Assembly: GCA_009760855.2 (NCBI GenBank)
Contig: WPIO01000304.1
Location: 64,001-104,811 of the forward strand
Reading direction: 5' to 3'
Length of the DNA stretch: 40,811 nt
Source: Cristatella mucedo
Taxonomy: Eukaryota > Bryozoa > Phylactolaemata > Cristatellidae
The notes under the pieces: generated by a model
The model's input: only the letters and a program-made list of their open reading frames with translations
Databases searched by the model: none
What the model was told of the DNA's origin: nothing
Position numbers and translations under genes: made by a program
Shown here: piece after piece, positions 10,266-21,732 of the stretch
Position numbering within the stretch: position 1 is the first letter of the stretch
Layout of the letters: the number at the start of each line of letters is the position of its first letter

Positions 10266-10439
10266 TGAATCTCTTTCTCACTTCACATCTCACGCTCCGT
10301 AGCAGCGTTGCCAACGGCTACAACAATTGTCATATGCTCGCCCGCCTACGTCGTTAGAGCTCTCAGTTCCCCTGCGGTCGACTAGTTGATCATTCTGCTT
10401 TGTCACGCCACCGCACGTGAGCACCCACAGTACCTGATA

Positions 10440-10790
10440 AAGACGGCTGGAAAGCTTGTGCCGCAGTCGTCAGCAGGAGAGTAGATGTTGTAGCATAAGA
10501 ATTGTGGAAGTGAGTTCCAAAGTCTTGGACCGGCACTACTCTCCTGCTGTCGACTATGGCTCATCCTTTTCAGCGATACTGAGCTGCTACTCTTCCATGC
10601 TACTCACTACCGCAACTGCTCTCCTGGCTCTGACATGCTTCCCACTTTCTCTTTGTTACGTGAGATGAAGTCTGTTGGCTACCGAATGCGCACCGAAAGC
10701 CGCTTAGGCTGTGAGTACGCTGTATGAAACTCTCCTGCGTAGCACCCACATAGTCTGTATAGCTTTGTGGAGTTACAGGAAAAGATACAT
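10440..10790 (+). mobile_element. L2/CR1-like LINE 3' end (CAAA-tailed family)
   Basis: The plus strand encodes fragments parallel to the C-terminus of the copies at 31690-33115 (a valine-aspartate-tyrosine-glycine-serine-serine-phenylalanine-serine-alanine stretch, then LTCFPLSLCYVR). It continues into CCGAAAGCCGCTTAGGCTGT and CTCCTGCGTAGCACCCACAT as in 32397-32460. Broken by frameshifts. Confidence 0.7.
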
Positions 10791-10884
10791 TGCATTACAC
10801 TCAATAAGACCAACGCATTATTTTGCCCAAATAATGAAAAAAACAGATAATGTATTGTCCGTAGAGAACGCGAAAGTACAAGGA

Positions 10885-11040
10885 GGCTGAAACTAGTGCA
10901 GTAGTTCAGCTCGTAATGAATGGGCCAAGCCGCGTTAGCGGGCCTTGCGAGTCAGCATAGGAAAATGACACTCTGCATTCGTTGATCAACCGGCAGCCAA
11001 CCTATCTCTTTCAATAAAGGTCACCTGGTCAAACGTCTGC
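10885..11040 (-). mobile_element. L2/CR1-like LINE coding fragment (CAAA-tailed family)
   Basis: Matches 32960-33112 on the same strand: GAGGCTGAAACT..TGCAG, AGCCAAGCCG, CGGGCCTTG and CAACCGGCAGCCAACCTA. It corresponds to the region encoding ELGWLPVEQ-type residues in the better copy. Frame broken. Confidence 0.65.
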
Positions 11041-12375
11041 GATTGGCATTTTTTTACTGATCTAGCGGCTATATTCATCCCCTGCTGCAGTAGACTTTTT
11101 TGGTAGCCCAGCTTAAATGAAACTTTAATATTCAAGCTGAGGCAAAACCAGAGAACTAGTTTAAAAATGTTCGCAAGCTAGCGTGGTAGACAGTTCTTAA
11201 TATTAGAAACGAATCGAACGCGGCAGAAAGCTTTGGAATCAGTGCGATTCATGCAACTTTCCAAATTTAGGCAGTTGTCAAAGACGTCACCTAAATTCCG
11301 TTCACACGGTGACGGTTGTACAGTGGCGCCACCGAATAAAAGAGCCGAGCGTTGTAGTCAAGGCACACACTTGGAATGTCTTATCAGTAGCAGGTCCATT
11401 TTACCGTCGCCAAGTTTTGAGAAGACATCCGAGACGACGTATATGTATCGCATCGCAACGCGCGAACACTCGATCGACTCGATTTCATCATCGTAGTAAT
11501 TCGCTCACGGGGTTCTTCGTTGCAATTCTCCAGCAAATAAATGGTCCTTCAAGCTATTGCGCTAGAATAGACATTCCGTCCGGAGGTCAGGACACTCAAC
11601 TTTGGAGGTCACGACCGGAGGTCAGCTGAGCTGGCATCTTGGCATTTGACGAGGCGTCGCAGCTTGGACGATAGGCGGCAACCTCTGCTTACGACGTCAT
11701 CAAGACGTCAGAATTGAGCAGCGCGCATGCGAGTTTGGGAGGGCGTTGCAGTAGCAGAAGCAGAGCTCCGGTATTCCAGCCTACGTCCTTTGCTGCTATG
11801 TGCTGTACTGGAATAGATGGCTGCTATGCGCCTATCCTATACGTTGCGCTCATCACCGGCCGGCGGCTCAGCATTTTACCTGGACCTCACATCTTTTGCT
11901 AAATGTTTTGAAAAGCTCATTCAGAATTTCTAAATCCGGAGAGTTTAACATGTGCTTTGGGTTATTCATTCTCAGCGAAATCCACTTTGGAAACGTTACC
12001 GCAGACAGATTAGTCTCTGATGCAAAAGATAATGCGTGTGGCCGGTGTCTGAAAGTCTGCTGTTGCAATAGCTGTTAAGTTAATGCGGATTAGGCTAATC
12101 GCTGAATCTACATCTACTTCCTTAAATAAAATGCATTAAAACCATTTCTTGTTTGAAAATCACAATCAAGTGCCTGGAATACGTGGCTACGACACAGAGT
12201 TTTCAAATACGACTGAACTTGGCGAAACGTAGAATATTAACTACGTACCTGTTTATTACAGCATTTGGTGGGTTTTTTGTGTTAATCTTTCTTCGTATGC
12301 GAATACCTGCTTACACTACGCTTGCTGCTTGTAGTTGTTACCCGCCAAACATTTGGTAATGCTTCCTATGCAGCA
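11040..12375. other. Unassigned stretch with several ORFs, no supported gene
   Basis: Two overlapping plus-strand ORFs (11233-11496 and 11309-11629) and others are open, but they lack splice-bounded structure or recognisable domains. A repeated phrase (CGGAGGTCAG.., GGAGGTCACG..) lies near 11580-11625. Confidence 0.35.
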
Positions 12376-12440
12376 TCTGTCAAGTGCCTAGACAAAAAAT
12401 TAGTTCTCCGAGGGCGCTGTGTGAGTGTATTATAATTATT
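12375..12440 (+). mobile_element. LINE 3' tail fragment (ATT-tailed family)
   Basis: AAGTGCCTAGACAAAAAATT followed by AGTTCTCCGAGGGCGCT and an ATT-rich tail matches the 3' ends at 33840-33925 and 27985-28052. Confidence 0.6.
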
Positions 12441-12446
12441 ATCAAT

Positions 12447-14510
12447 ATAACGTACTTGTGAACCGGCAGCCTGCATGATTAGTTAGATCACGACCTCTGA
12501 TATATTATTCACGGTTTCTGTATTATAGCGTTATGGAAACCTTTATAAGAGAAGCAAGCTATGGTAAGGCATCATTAAACCTCGAGATATACAATATTGA
12601 GACAGTAGAGTTTTAGGCTCCGAGCTAGATAGAACTTGAGCTGCTATAGGCTTTGATTCAGACGGCATTTTCACCCAAGGTGGTTCACTGGTCAGTAGTT
12701 AATGGTGCTCTGGCAAACGAGTCGTTGTACGCTTTAGATAGTGCGAGCCGCCTGTCGCAGACCGTCAAATATCGAATATATCTCAAGCTAGGGTCACCTG
12801 CCACTGCTGCTCCGCGCCTCGCTACCACTCTCAGTCTAACTTTCAGCATCGGCGCTGCTCCTAAAAGTATTCAGCATAAGGCTCGGAATCACAGAGGCCG
12901 ATACGAAAGTGCGTCACTTGCAGGCAATGCGTATCTTGTGTCGGCGCGTGACTAGTGCCATCGCGAGTGCTGGGTTATTGCCCAGTTTCGCCCAACCGCG
13001 GGAAATCGCTACACCCAGTATGTAGCACTCACTGCTAGCGCTGGTTTACGTAGGTGAAAGTTGTACAACTGGGATGGTTTTTCCGAAAGGGCAACGATCA
13101 ACGCTCGTTCGCACCAAATACTTTGTTCTGGCCGCTGTGTGCTGTGTTTTGCAAGCTGCGTGTCTGTAAGAGATGATGAAGTATGGCTACTACTCTACTT
13201 TGTACACCGATGCTCGCACAACTAATTACATCGAGTAAGTTGAAAGAGAGTAACGAAGGCTGTAACGTTAGTGCTGGTACTCTTTTTTATATTCTCTCGG
13301 AATACTGAGTTTGTTGCGAGGCATTTCGAATCTGCCAGGAAATAAAGCCGTTTGGTAAATAATGTTAACCAACAACATCAACCGGATATATTATTTGGGA
13401 GTCTGAGAGAATGTACAGAAAGATGGCACGTGGTTTTAACCCGGCTTGCACTCTATCGCATTAATAATATGACATTTGTATAGAGCCCGATGGTAAGAGT
13501 AAATTTCTTTTTAGGCACTTACGATATGCATTTGCAGGAAACGTGTCAATTGGTTAGTGATAGTGTGAAGAGTTTGAGCGTGCGTACGCAAACAGAGACC
13601 GTTTTTACGGACAGCTTCTTTTTAAAAATCAGGTGTGTCGTGAGTCAGACTGCAGAAAGTTCTAGGCTTTCGCTGCAAAAAACTAATACCATTGTCTCTA
13701 AAGCGATTTGAAGTTGAAGAGAGGCACTGCTAAACGACTTTGGTCTAAGAGTGAAGAGAGTCTAGAACAAGGCCTAGCTTGATTAGTGCAGTAGTTCTGA
13801 TATGATAGGTAGGCTAGAGCAAGAGAATGATGAGGGAGAAAAAGTGAGTGACAGAAACCTTGAAGTCGCTACGCTGTTTGTGTTTTGGAACCTGTACCTG
13901 TCGATGGGAAACGGCTCACGCTGAAAGCTGTTGGCTGCAGATTTTCTAACCAGCCGCGGCGTACTATATCAAACTGGCCAGTTGGCAGCATGTGAAGAGC
14001 GAGTGACAGAAGTCGATAAGGAATGCCACACAAAACGCAACGACCTGGCGACGTGGTGTCCCTCTGTGCTTGATTAACTGAATTCTTGTGAGGTTACGTT
14101 ACTGGAAGTAGGCAGACTTAGCGGTGAAGCTGACGAGGTTGTTTAGTGAAAGTCGACTTGTGAGCAGTCCGCATATATTTCGTCCAGATGCTAATGGTGA
14201 TATTCTAGCTAAGCCTATTATTAGAGATAGTTTTTCCAATATATAATTAGCCTTACCCTTCCTAATATTCACTAAATTACATTTTTTTCGCCATTTAATT
14301 TGAGAGAGAGCCTACTACAATCCAAGATTATAAACGTCATAAGTACAAGCAGCGGACATCAGGGAGGGTTCGAGGTACTGGGAGGCAAAGATGGATCACA
14401 GCAAGATCAGAGTGTTCTTGGTGATCAATTTGGCGACGACGGGCGTGTAATTTGGGATTAAGTAAACATTGATCCCTACATCGCCCAGCACTGTGGATAA
14501 TCCCGGAAAG
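12447..14510. repeat. Copy B of a diverged ~2.1-kb duplication (partner 928-3075)
   Basis: Same order of conserved phrases as copy A, from GGCAGCCTGCATGATTAGTT on the left to AACATTGATCCCTACATCG on the right. Frames open in one copy are closed in the other, so no conserved protein is indicated. Confidence 0.65.
13470..14420 (-). mobile_element. Very old L2-like LINE fragment, copy B
   Basis: Shares with copy A and the younger copies the phrase AGTAGGCAGACTTAGCGGTG (14106) and the RT-derived CATAAGTACAAGCA region (near 14337). All frames are broken. Confidence 0.55.
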
Positions 14511-14559
14511 ACTTTCACCTGTTTTGATTGACTTGCATAGGAACAGCATGCAAGTATAG

Positions 14560-16450
14560 TTAGTGACAATGTCCACAGTTACAGCATGCATAAGCACATA
14601 AAAGACGGACCACAGAGACTAACGAAACGGCGCTACAAATAGTTGCGCATTTAGGCTCTTTTTAAATGTGGTCCCTTCAGGAGATATCGTGACACGGGTC
14701 TGGAGTGAGTTCCAGGCTTTAGGAGCATGTCAACCAAAGGCACGGTCTCCAAACGATTCGATATTTCTACGAGATATGGGTAAACAGATTAGGAAAGTGG
14801 GTGATACGATACTTAGCCTGATGTAGGAGTAGATCTGATAGGTAAGCTGGAATGAAAGAGGCCCTACAACTGAGTAAAGAATTAATTCTTGAATTTGATG
14901 AGTTGCTTGACTGGGAGCCAATGTAGGTCGGCTAGGACCAATGTGATGTAGCACCTGCGTCTTTCATGACGAAAAAAGCTAGTTGCAGAGTTTTGCACCA
15001 GCTGTAAGTGCCTGCTTGCACAGGCCGGCGGACCAGCAAGCAGTGACTTACCGAAGTCAAGACGGAATGTCTCAGATGCATGGATTAATTTAGATGCTGT
15101 ATCCTTGCCTAACAAGCCCACATTTTAGCAATGTAATGTAGTTGAAATAGTCAGACTTGACCGTGCTGCTGATATTGTCGTCTGATGAAAGGTCAATTTG
15201 GAACAGGACAACTAAATTCTTATAGACTCAACAGGGGGTATACTGGAGGAACTAATTTCGAGCATCAGCTTTTCTAATTTCTGAATGGTAGTTGGTTTTC
15301 CTATTACTAGCAAGTTGATTTTCTCATCATTCAATTTAAGAAAAATTGCTGCCATCCATGGGCGGATGTCATCAATACATGCAAAGGCGTTGAGCGAATT
15401 CGACACGCTGGAGGTCCGGGAGGCATCAAAGCTGAGGTAAAACTGAGTTTCATCCGCATAGAAGTGAAAGTCTAGATTTTGCTTGGCAATCGCATCGGCA
15501 AGAGGGGAGTATTAATCGTGAAAAGAACCCTACCAGGCACGGATCCCTGAGGTGCATTATATTTCAGAGGTACCTCAGATGATCAGTGTCCATTCACATC
15601 AATACTCTGGAGTCTCCCATTGAGAGATCACCCGAGCCATTGCAATGCAGTGCAAGTATTCTCCAGGAGAGATGAGAGGCGCTTAAGAAGGTCCTGGCGA
15701 TCGATAGTATCAAAAGCTGCTGAGCGATCGAGCAAAAGTAGCACAGATACCATAATTATGTCTGCATTTATAAGTGGGTCGTTGAACACTTGAAGCAATT
15801 CTGACTTGGTAGAGTGATTAGCTCTAAAACCAGGTAGGAAAGTACTAGAAAGGTTTGAAATTTCAATGTATGAGTTCAGCTGCTCTGCCAAGACTCATTC
15901 CAGTGTCTTTTAGGGAATCGATAGAAATCAGACTGAACAGTACGTGCTCAAGTTCTCTTGGTCTAGTGTCGCTTTTTTGAGTAGTGGCCTGACTAAAGCG
16001 TTCTTGGGAGGCGCTGGGACATGACCTGAGGTTAATTACACTTTAAATATGTTAGTTATGCATGGCAGCAGCAGATAAATGCAACGTAGGGGGAGGACAG
16101 TGGGAATGTGGTCTAAAGGACCATTTTTATCTTTAATAGAGAAATGTGCTTAGGGGCGAGGTCAGTAGTGACATCCTTGAGTGCAGACATTGAGGTGCCG
16201 CGAGGAATTGAGGGACACCATTCCTAGAAGGATGGAAAAATCATAGGGACGGACTAGGTGATCTTGTCAATCTTCTTAATGAAGAAGCTAGAGAAGCGAT
16301 CAAATAGATGATCACAGGAATCATTCGGTAATTAGCTGGCCTGGCAGCGGTTTAGGAGATGATTGATCGTCGATGTCAGCATTTGTTGGTTGTGCATTTG
16401 TGACTGAACGATGTTTTTATAGAAGCTGGACTTAGCCTTTGTAGGATCGA
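14560..16450 (-). mobile_element. Degenerate L2-like LINE (ATT-tailed family), reverse transcriptase remnant, copy C
   Basis: Minus-strand frames carry reverse transcriptase pieces in the expected order. 15891-15628 has the finger region (FRANHSTKSELLQVF, then LLLLDRSAAFDTIDR, motif A). About 15475-15430 has FYADETQFYL, the catalytic YADD box with the second Asp changed to Glu. 15406-15212 has a DDIRPWMAAIFLKLNDEK segment. 15121-14882 has the C-terminal ADLHWLPVKQLIKFK region. Frames change between pieces and stops intervene, so it is dead. The 5' part (16000-16450) is unassigned linker. Confidence 0.85.
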
Positions 16451-16559
16451 TTGATACGATCTACAGTAGTCCTCGTGTGCCTGTCGATATCCAGCCAGAC
16501 CTGATGTGCTGAAAGCTGTATCAAGCTTTCGCTTAGTAGATCCAGGTAGATTAGTGTCT

Positions 16560-17045
16560 GCGGTAAGTCAAAGGCCTTCAGCATACAAATGATAGCCTAT
16601 CCCATGAGCTCGAATGACTTTCTCCAGAGGTTTAAGTATACATGTAGAGCAGCAAAGGACCGAAGATGGACCTGTGAGGGACTTTACTGGGGACTGATCT
16701 GGTAGATGAGACTTGACCTCCACACGTCATGTGTTGAACACGATCGGACAAGTACGATTGGAACCACACAAGTGCCCGATCTGCCTAACCAATCGCCATT
16801 CTCAATCTTTCAGTTTGGATAACTTGATCAAGTGTTTCAAAGGCAGCTGATAGATCTAGCAGCTCTCGGGCAGTGACGTTCCCACCGTCGTTTGTGCATA
16901 GGATGTCGTTTTTTAAACGGAGGAGAGCAGTTTTGGTGGAGTGTTGCCGCATGAACCCAGATCGAAATTTTTCTGAAATACCATTATTTTAAATTGAAGC
17001 TAGCAGCTGCTTGGCGACAGTTTTTTTAAGGTTGTTTGACAAAAA
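16560..17045 (-). mobile_element. L2-like LINE reverse transcriptase fragment
   Basis: The minus strand at about 16915-16640 reads ARELLDLSAAFETLDQ (motif A), then after one stop ALVWFQSYLSDRVQHMTCGG, and VPHRSIFGPLLLYM (motif B). This is a standard non-LTR retrotransposon RT core. It resembles the plus-strand fragment at 27040-27700 more than the copy at 14560-16450, so it is probably a second subfamily lying end to end with copy C. Broken by stops. Confidence 0.85.
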
Positions 17046-17985
17046 TGAAAGTGGAGGAACTGGGCTACCTTGCTTTATTTGACGGAAATCTAGTGCATGC
17101 AGAGCGTTTGGTTCGTCCTATGCGTGGGGACACTGCGATATGTCGATAGACCAATCGTCGGCAGAGCATTGGATAGTTAAACTAGAGGCTGAGGCAGCAT
17201 TCCTTGCATGAGCTGAAATAAGCAATTGCTGCGTGTTTAGTCCCACGTCAAATAGTCTCAAACTGGTCTGAATTTTCTAATTGGACAGTAGCTAGGGCAC
17301 GCAGCACGTGCTTGAGAGTTAGCATACATGCACACTGCGAGTGGCGAGCCCACTTTAGCTTAAAATAGTCACTCGCCCTTTTAGTGTATTACGTTAACAC
17401 TTTGTGTGCAATCTAGTAGCCCTTTCAATTAATTACTAATACCGTATACTTCTTGAAGATTTCATCGGTTAAATTGCAAGGGAAAATCACTAAAAATAGT
17501 AGCATAAAAGTAATGATACCTGAAATGCTTACACTGTCGTTAAAATATATCTTGACAGTATTCCGGGTACTTTAAATGCAGGGAAGAAAGCGTAAAAATC
17601 TGAAATGGTGTAATCTACAATTTCAGCACGCATAAAACGATAACAAAATCAGCACGGAGCCAGTTTGGAAAATTGACACATGAGAAGTGCGATTGAACTG
17701 CCTCTGCCAATATTGGCAGGCTAGTTCAACTAGCTTGAGTTTAGACGCTTTAGCTGCAGCTTTTCTACAAGCACACTAACCTGAAGTCACTGTTCAAGAA
17801 GACAGGCAGAGACAAATTCCTCTCATAGTAGAAATCCGCACACTTTGAATTGTCATTTGGCTAAATTTAGCAAGCTGCAGCTACTCGTATTGAAGTAGGA
17901 AACTGCAAGAGATTTAAAGTACTAAAGTTTTGTTTTTAAATACCAGCGAATGATTGAGCGACCATCCGAGCTTGGTCTAAAGCTT
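17045..17985. other. Intergenic, possible continuation of LINE 5' part, no gene seen
   Basis: AT-rich sequence. The first 100-200 bp may still be LINE, but no domain was recognisable. No ORF has coding support. Confidence 0.35.
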
Positions 17986-17987
<2 letters not shown>

Positions 17988-18082
<95 letters not shown>

Positions 18083-18145
18083 ATATATTTGTACGATGTA
18101 TGAATCGTATATATTTACAATACATAACATATAAATGTACCGTAA

Positions 18146-18181
<36 letters not shown>

Positions 18182-18222
18182 TTATATATGTGTGTGTGTG
18201 TGTATGTATGCATGTACATATA
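17988..18222. repeat. (AT)n, (CA)n, (TA)n, (TG)n compound microsatellite
   Basis: Two long AT runs separated by CCATATATATACAT-type words, then a (CA)n-(TA)n-(TG)n run at 18145-18206 that is close to self-complementary. Tyr-Ile and His-Thr ORFs here are artefacts. Confidence 0.95.
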
Positions 18223-18229
18223 TAGCTGC

Positions 18230-19835
18230 CCTGCACCCAACCGATAAGGCTTTGATGAAGCTATGCCGCTTCGTCTGTAATCTGCCGAAGTTGGCATCGG
18301 CCCATTTCCCGTTTTGAGCCTTCCGGGGACGGGCGTGGCTTTGTTCGTTTTGGGATAACCGCCTACATCATACGTGCTGCACAAGCCTGTCACAAGCTGT
18401 GCTTGCCCGATGCCTGAGTTCCCCAAGTCACCTACGAACGACTCGACCTTGCCGTCATCATCTTGGATGGCGTGCCCTCATCTGATGAGTATCGTATGCA
18501 TTACCTGAGCCCAGCAGCCTTCTTTCCTGGCAGCAAGGTTTACCCGATCTCGCTGAGGTCGGACGCGTATACTAGCCTCAAGCTGCTCTCTTACCGACTC
18601 TTGCTGGCTGGCCCTGAAGTGGCGGCTGTGTCTACCGAGCACGACCGCATCTAGCACTGGGTCGTGCCACGGTTGGCTTATAACGAAGCTTCAGGAGTTC
18701 GCTAGCCTTGTGGAAGGCCGGTCTTGGGCGGCCCAGCCTGCACATGGAAGAGTCAGCCGCTGCCTGGTCATGGACAGAGTCACCACCCACAGTCACCTCC
18801 AGACCACGAATGACCCCAGCCTGATCGATCATAAGGAAGCCCAATCGACTGACCTCACCCACATCCGATTCAGTGACGTCAGCACCCCTAAAGTAATGGA
18901 TGCTACTGGCAGCGTTTTCAATAAAACGCCCAAAAGCACTATCCCTGTACACAAATTCAAAACAAAAATCACGCATACAAAACAGGAAATCGCTAAAAAT
19001 GCTCGTCACTGCAGGGTCGCCAAAAGGGTAGCCGGGTTCGCGGGTGCTAGGATATTCCTGCTGTGGCTCCCTACTATCTATGCCTGCTTTTGATTGTTAT
19101 GTGGGGCCCGACAACAGTAGTCCAAGGGTGGTCGACCGGGTAAACACAATTTATATAATACACGCGGAGGCGCTATACAATTACCTGTCGTTCCTGGCCT
19201 AGTTGTTCGTGTACCGTGGGCACCTGGACGTGCTGCCAGTGGCTGCTGCTTAAAGTCGGGAGCACCCCTGACGGTTACCAGCTGCCACCTATGCGCACAG
19301 AGGCCGAGAACGCTATCCACGTGCTGAACCAATTCCAACCGATGCTGCGACCCAACCTAGTTCTGGGCCGCCTAATCGGAGCTCCTCCGGCCACTGTGCT
19401 CAACTGCATGTCGTCAGGCCGAGCCCTCGCGCTTGCCGGTGGTCTGGCTCTCAAGGCAGACCTGGACATCGACAACGGCACCGATATACTAATCGTTGAT
19501 GTGACGGTGCTGGTCGACGGCAGCCACGATGCTCTGATGGCAGCGGCCCGGAACAAGAGTGATAAGTATGCAGCCATTACCCCATCTGTCATGACCACAG
19601 GCTACCGGCCGGCAGTGGTGAGGCCCTTCGCGGTCATTGCTATCTGCAGCTGGTGGCCAGTCAATGTAGCTTGTCGGACGGACCTCGGCATCCCACGCTC
19701 TGAGACAAGGGCATAGAGGTGGGACTTCGTTTCCGACACCACCACCGGCTAGAAAGCCGTGCGGTCATTGTTCCTGAACCGGGAGGCCCGGTTAGCAACC
19801 GCGACCCTGGCTGGACAGGGCACCGCCAGCTAAGG
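18230..19835 (+). mobile_element. R2/NeSL-like LINE remnant with C-terminal restriction-like endonuclease
   Basis: A GC-richer island between microsatellites. Plus-strand 19216-19716 includes ENAIHVLNQFQP, which resembles the end of the C-terminal zinc knuckle of R2/NeSL-type elements. The preceding CxxC (CHLC) is visible at about 19281 in another frame, suggesting a frameshift. Then DILIVDVTVLVDG and DALMAAARNKSDKYAAI match the endonuclease core (D-V-T, A..K..KY), and ICSWW sits where family members have GSLGAW. The upstream part (18230-19200) has open but unassigned pieces in several frames. The element is dead; class membership is inferred from motif order. Confidence 0.6.
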
Positions 19836-19866
19836 TATAAACACAAGTTACACAGTTTCAATAGGT

Positions 19867-19867
<1 letters not shown>

Positions 19868-19921
<54 letters not shown>

Positions 19922-19931
19922 GTATATATGC
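19868..19931. repeat. (AT)n microsatellite
   Basis: TATATA run with GTATAT interruptions, followed by TGCATACATGTATGCATGCA. Confidence 0.95.
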
Positions 19932-19934
19932 ATA

Positions 19935-21080
19935 CATGTATGCATGCATAATGAGTGAATATGAAACTTTAGTAATACATTATTTCTTTAGCTTGCACTC
20001 ACTTAAGGTGAGTTCTACGCTTTAACCTTAAAATTCACGTTGTGGACTGCCTCAATTTATCGCACAGCACGGCAGCGTTTCTCGGCCTCCATTGAAGGAG
20101 CAGATAGACACTGGGTGTCTGCAGCACAGGTTCACACCAGACCTGCTTCCAAGCTACATTTTTCTGGTGCTGCAGGTTAGCATTTAGGCTGTTTCTTCGA
20201 TATCTGCGAGGCTTCATGGTGGTTTCATATGTGTCGAATAGCTATTACTATGCAAAATTTATTTAAAAGAATGGACGGTATCACAAGAAGTAGTCAAAGT
20301 AGCCACAGCAATTGATTTCAGAAAACATAACGTTCTTCGCAAAGCATTCTTGCTATAAGTGTGTGCAGCGTAGTACAGTGCTGGCATCCGACTAGTGTAG
20401 CTGTCAGCCGTCTTTAGTACTCCTGCAATATAATGAAAAAGGTAATTATTGGCAAATTGTCTCGCTCTAAAACGTGATCAGTAAATTACTAGCATTAACA
20501 ATAAGTGCGAACATGTTTTAACTCAGTTAGTTTAAGGATCAGATGCAGCATGATTTTATGCAGAAATAACCCTGTTAATAACGAATACAAGAGCTGATGC
20601 ATTTTAAATCATTCGAAGCATAGAATACATCAGTTGCCACTACTATATGTCAGCTATATGTAATCTACTGAATAATAGTACATGAGTGATTATTCGCGCT
20701 CTTCATTTGTGTTCACTTGCTTAGCTGGACACACGAGGATGTTAAAAAGCCAAAGCGTAGCTTATGAATAAAGAATCAGTTTTAGAAAGCGTGTGGCTGC
20801 CATATACTAAAAGGAGAATTAGAGAAAGCTCTGTGAGCTTCACGTTAAGTTACAATTAACCCGTTTAACCGATTTATAATTATTTTGCAATCTTCGAAAG
20901 ACTTGAATTGAAAACCTGCAATATTTCTGGCTTTTCTCAACCCGGAAAGGCCATCCGTTCACCCTGGAGACTGTTGAGGACCGTTAAAACCTCATCACGA
21001 GAAATAAATGGCGTTCATCTACTAGCAGAAGGAAATTTGGTGTCAAGCGCAGGGCCTGCAATGCCGCCATGACGTTTGTT
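19935..21080. other. Intergenic, no gene seen
   Basis: AT-rich, few ORFs and no repeat family recognised. Confidence 0.4.
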
Positions 21081-21081
21081 G

Positions 21082-21478
21082 TTAGTGAGCCTCATGTGCG
21101 GCCATCGCTCCAAAGGTTCGTAGCACAATTAAGCAGGTACACATGAAGCCATGAAAAGTGACACGACAAGTGACACGCCAGGCACTGTTCGCTGTTGACA
21201 TAATAGCACAGCGAGACGTATTTGTACACTTTGATGGTATTTGATGCAGCGCTGCAGGTCTCTCGCAGCAACCGGAATTGGGAAAATCGGTGTACTTAAC
21301 GGCTTCTAAATACGCTTCCTCCGTAGATTGATACGCACTGATGTTAAACTTTCCAAAGCGCTTTACAGCGGTGTCGATATGCGAAGTACGTAAGATCTTT
21401 CTAAGATGTCCGTAAGCGAATAGAGCACGAGCACAAAAGCAGCAGGCTGAAAGTTGCGGGCGTATCGCCTCAACTTTT
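21082..21478 (-). CDS. Hypothetical ORF/possible exon with phase-1 acceptor, unknown protein
   Basis: An open minus-strand frame of about 130 codons ends at TAA 21082-21084. A polypyrimidine-containing acceptor (CAACTTTCAG|CC) lies near 21452 and would start the exon in phase 1, the phase used by the modular gene at 24.8-33.6 kb on the same strand. The peptide has eight or more Cys (for example ACCFCARALF and SGCCERPAALHQ) and an FGKFNISAYQSTEEAYLEAV stretch containing one N-glycosylation sequon. No domain is recognised. No polyadenylation signal was seen soon after the stop. It could be a terminal exon of the modular gene or a chance ORF. Confidence 0.25.
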
Positions 21479-21582
21479 GCCAACAAAAATGCAGACGGTC
21501 GGGACAGAAGTAAGCCGCAAGCACAAGCCGCTCACAATGGTCCCAGTCATTTCCAGAGAGTAAAGAGCGCCGGTTAAGCCCT

Positions 21583-21584
21583 CA

Positions 21585-21653
<69 letters not shown>

Positions 21654-21680
21654 GTCTATCTATCTATCTATCTATCTATC

Positions 21681-21730
<50 letters not shown>
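21583..21730. repeat. (TATC)n then (TA)n microsatellite
   Basis: About 24 TATC tetranucleotides with one GTC interruption near 21653, passing into a TA run. Confidence 0.97.

Positions 21731-21732
<2 letters not shown>

Noticed and set aside
10080-10357. Three overlapping Ser-Leu ORFs
   Set aside because: All three frames of a CT microsatellite are open; artefact.
11233-11629. Two overlapping plus-strand ORFs of 87 and 106 codons
   Set aside because: Different frames over the same bases, no splice or domain support.
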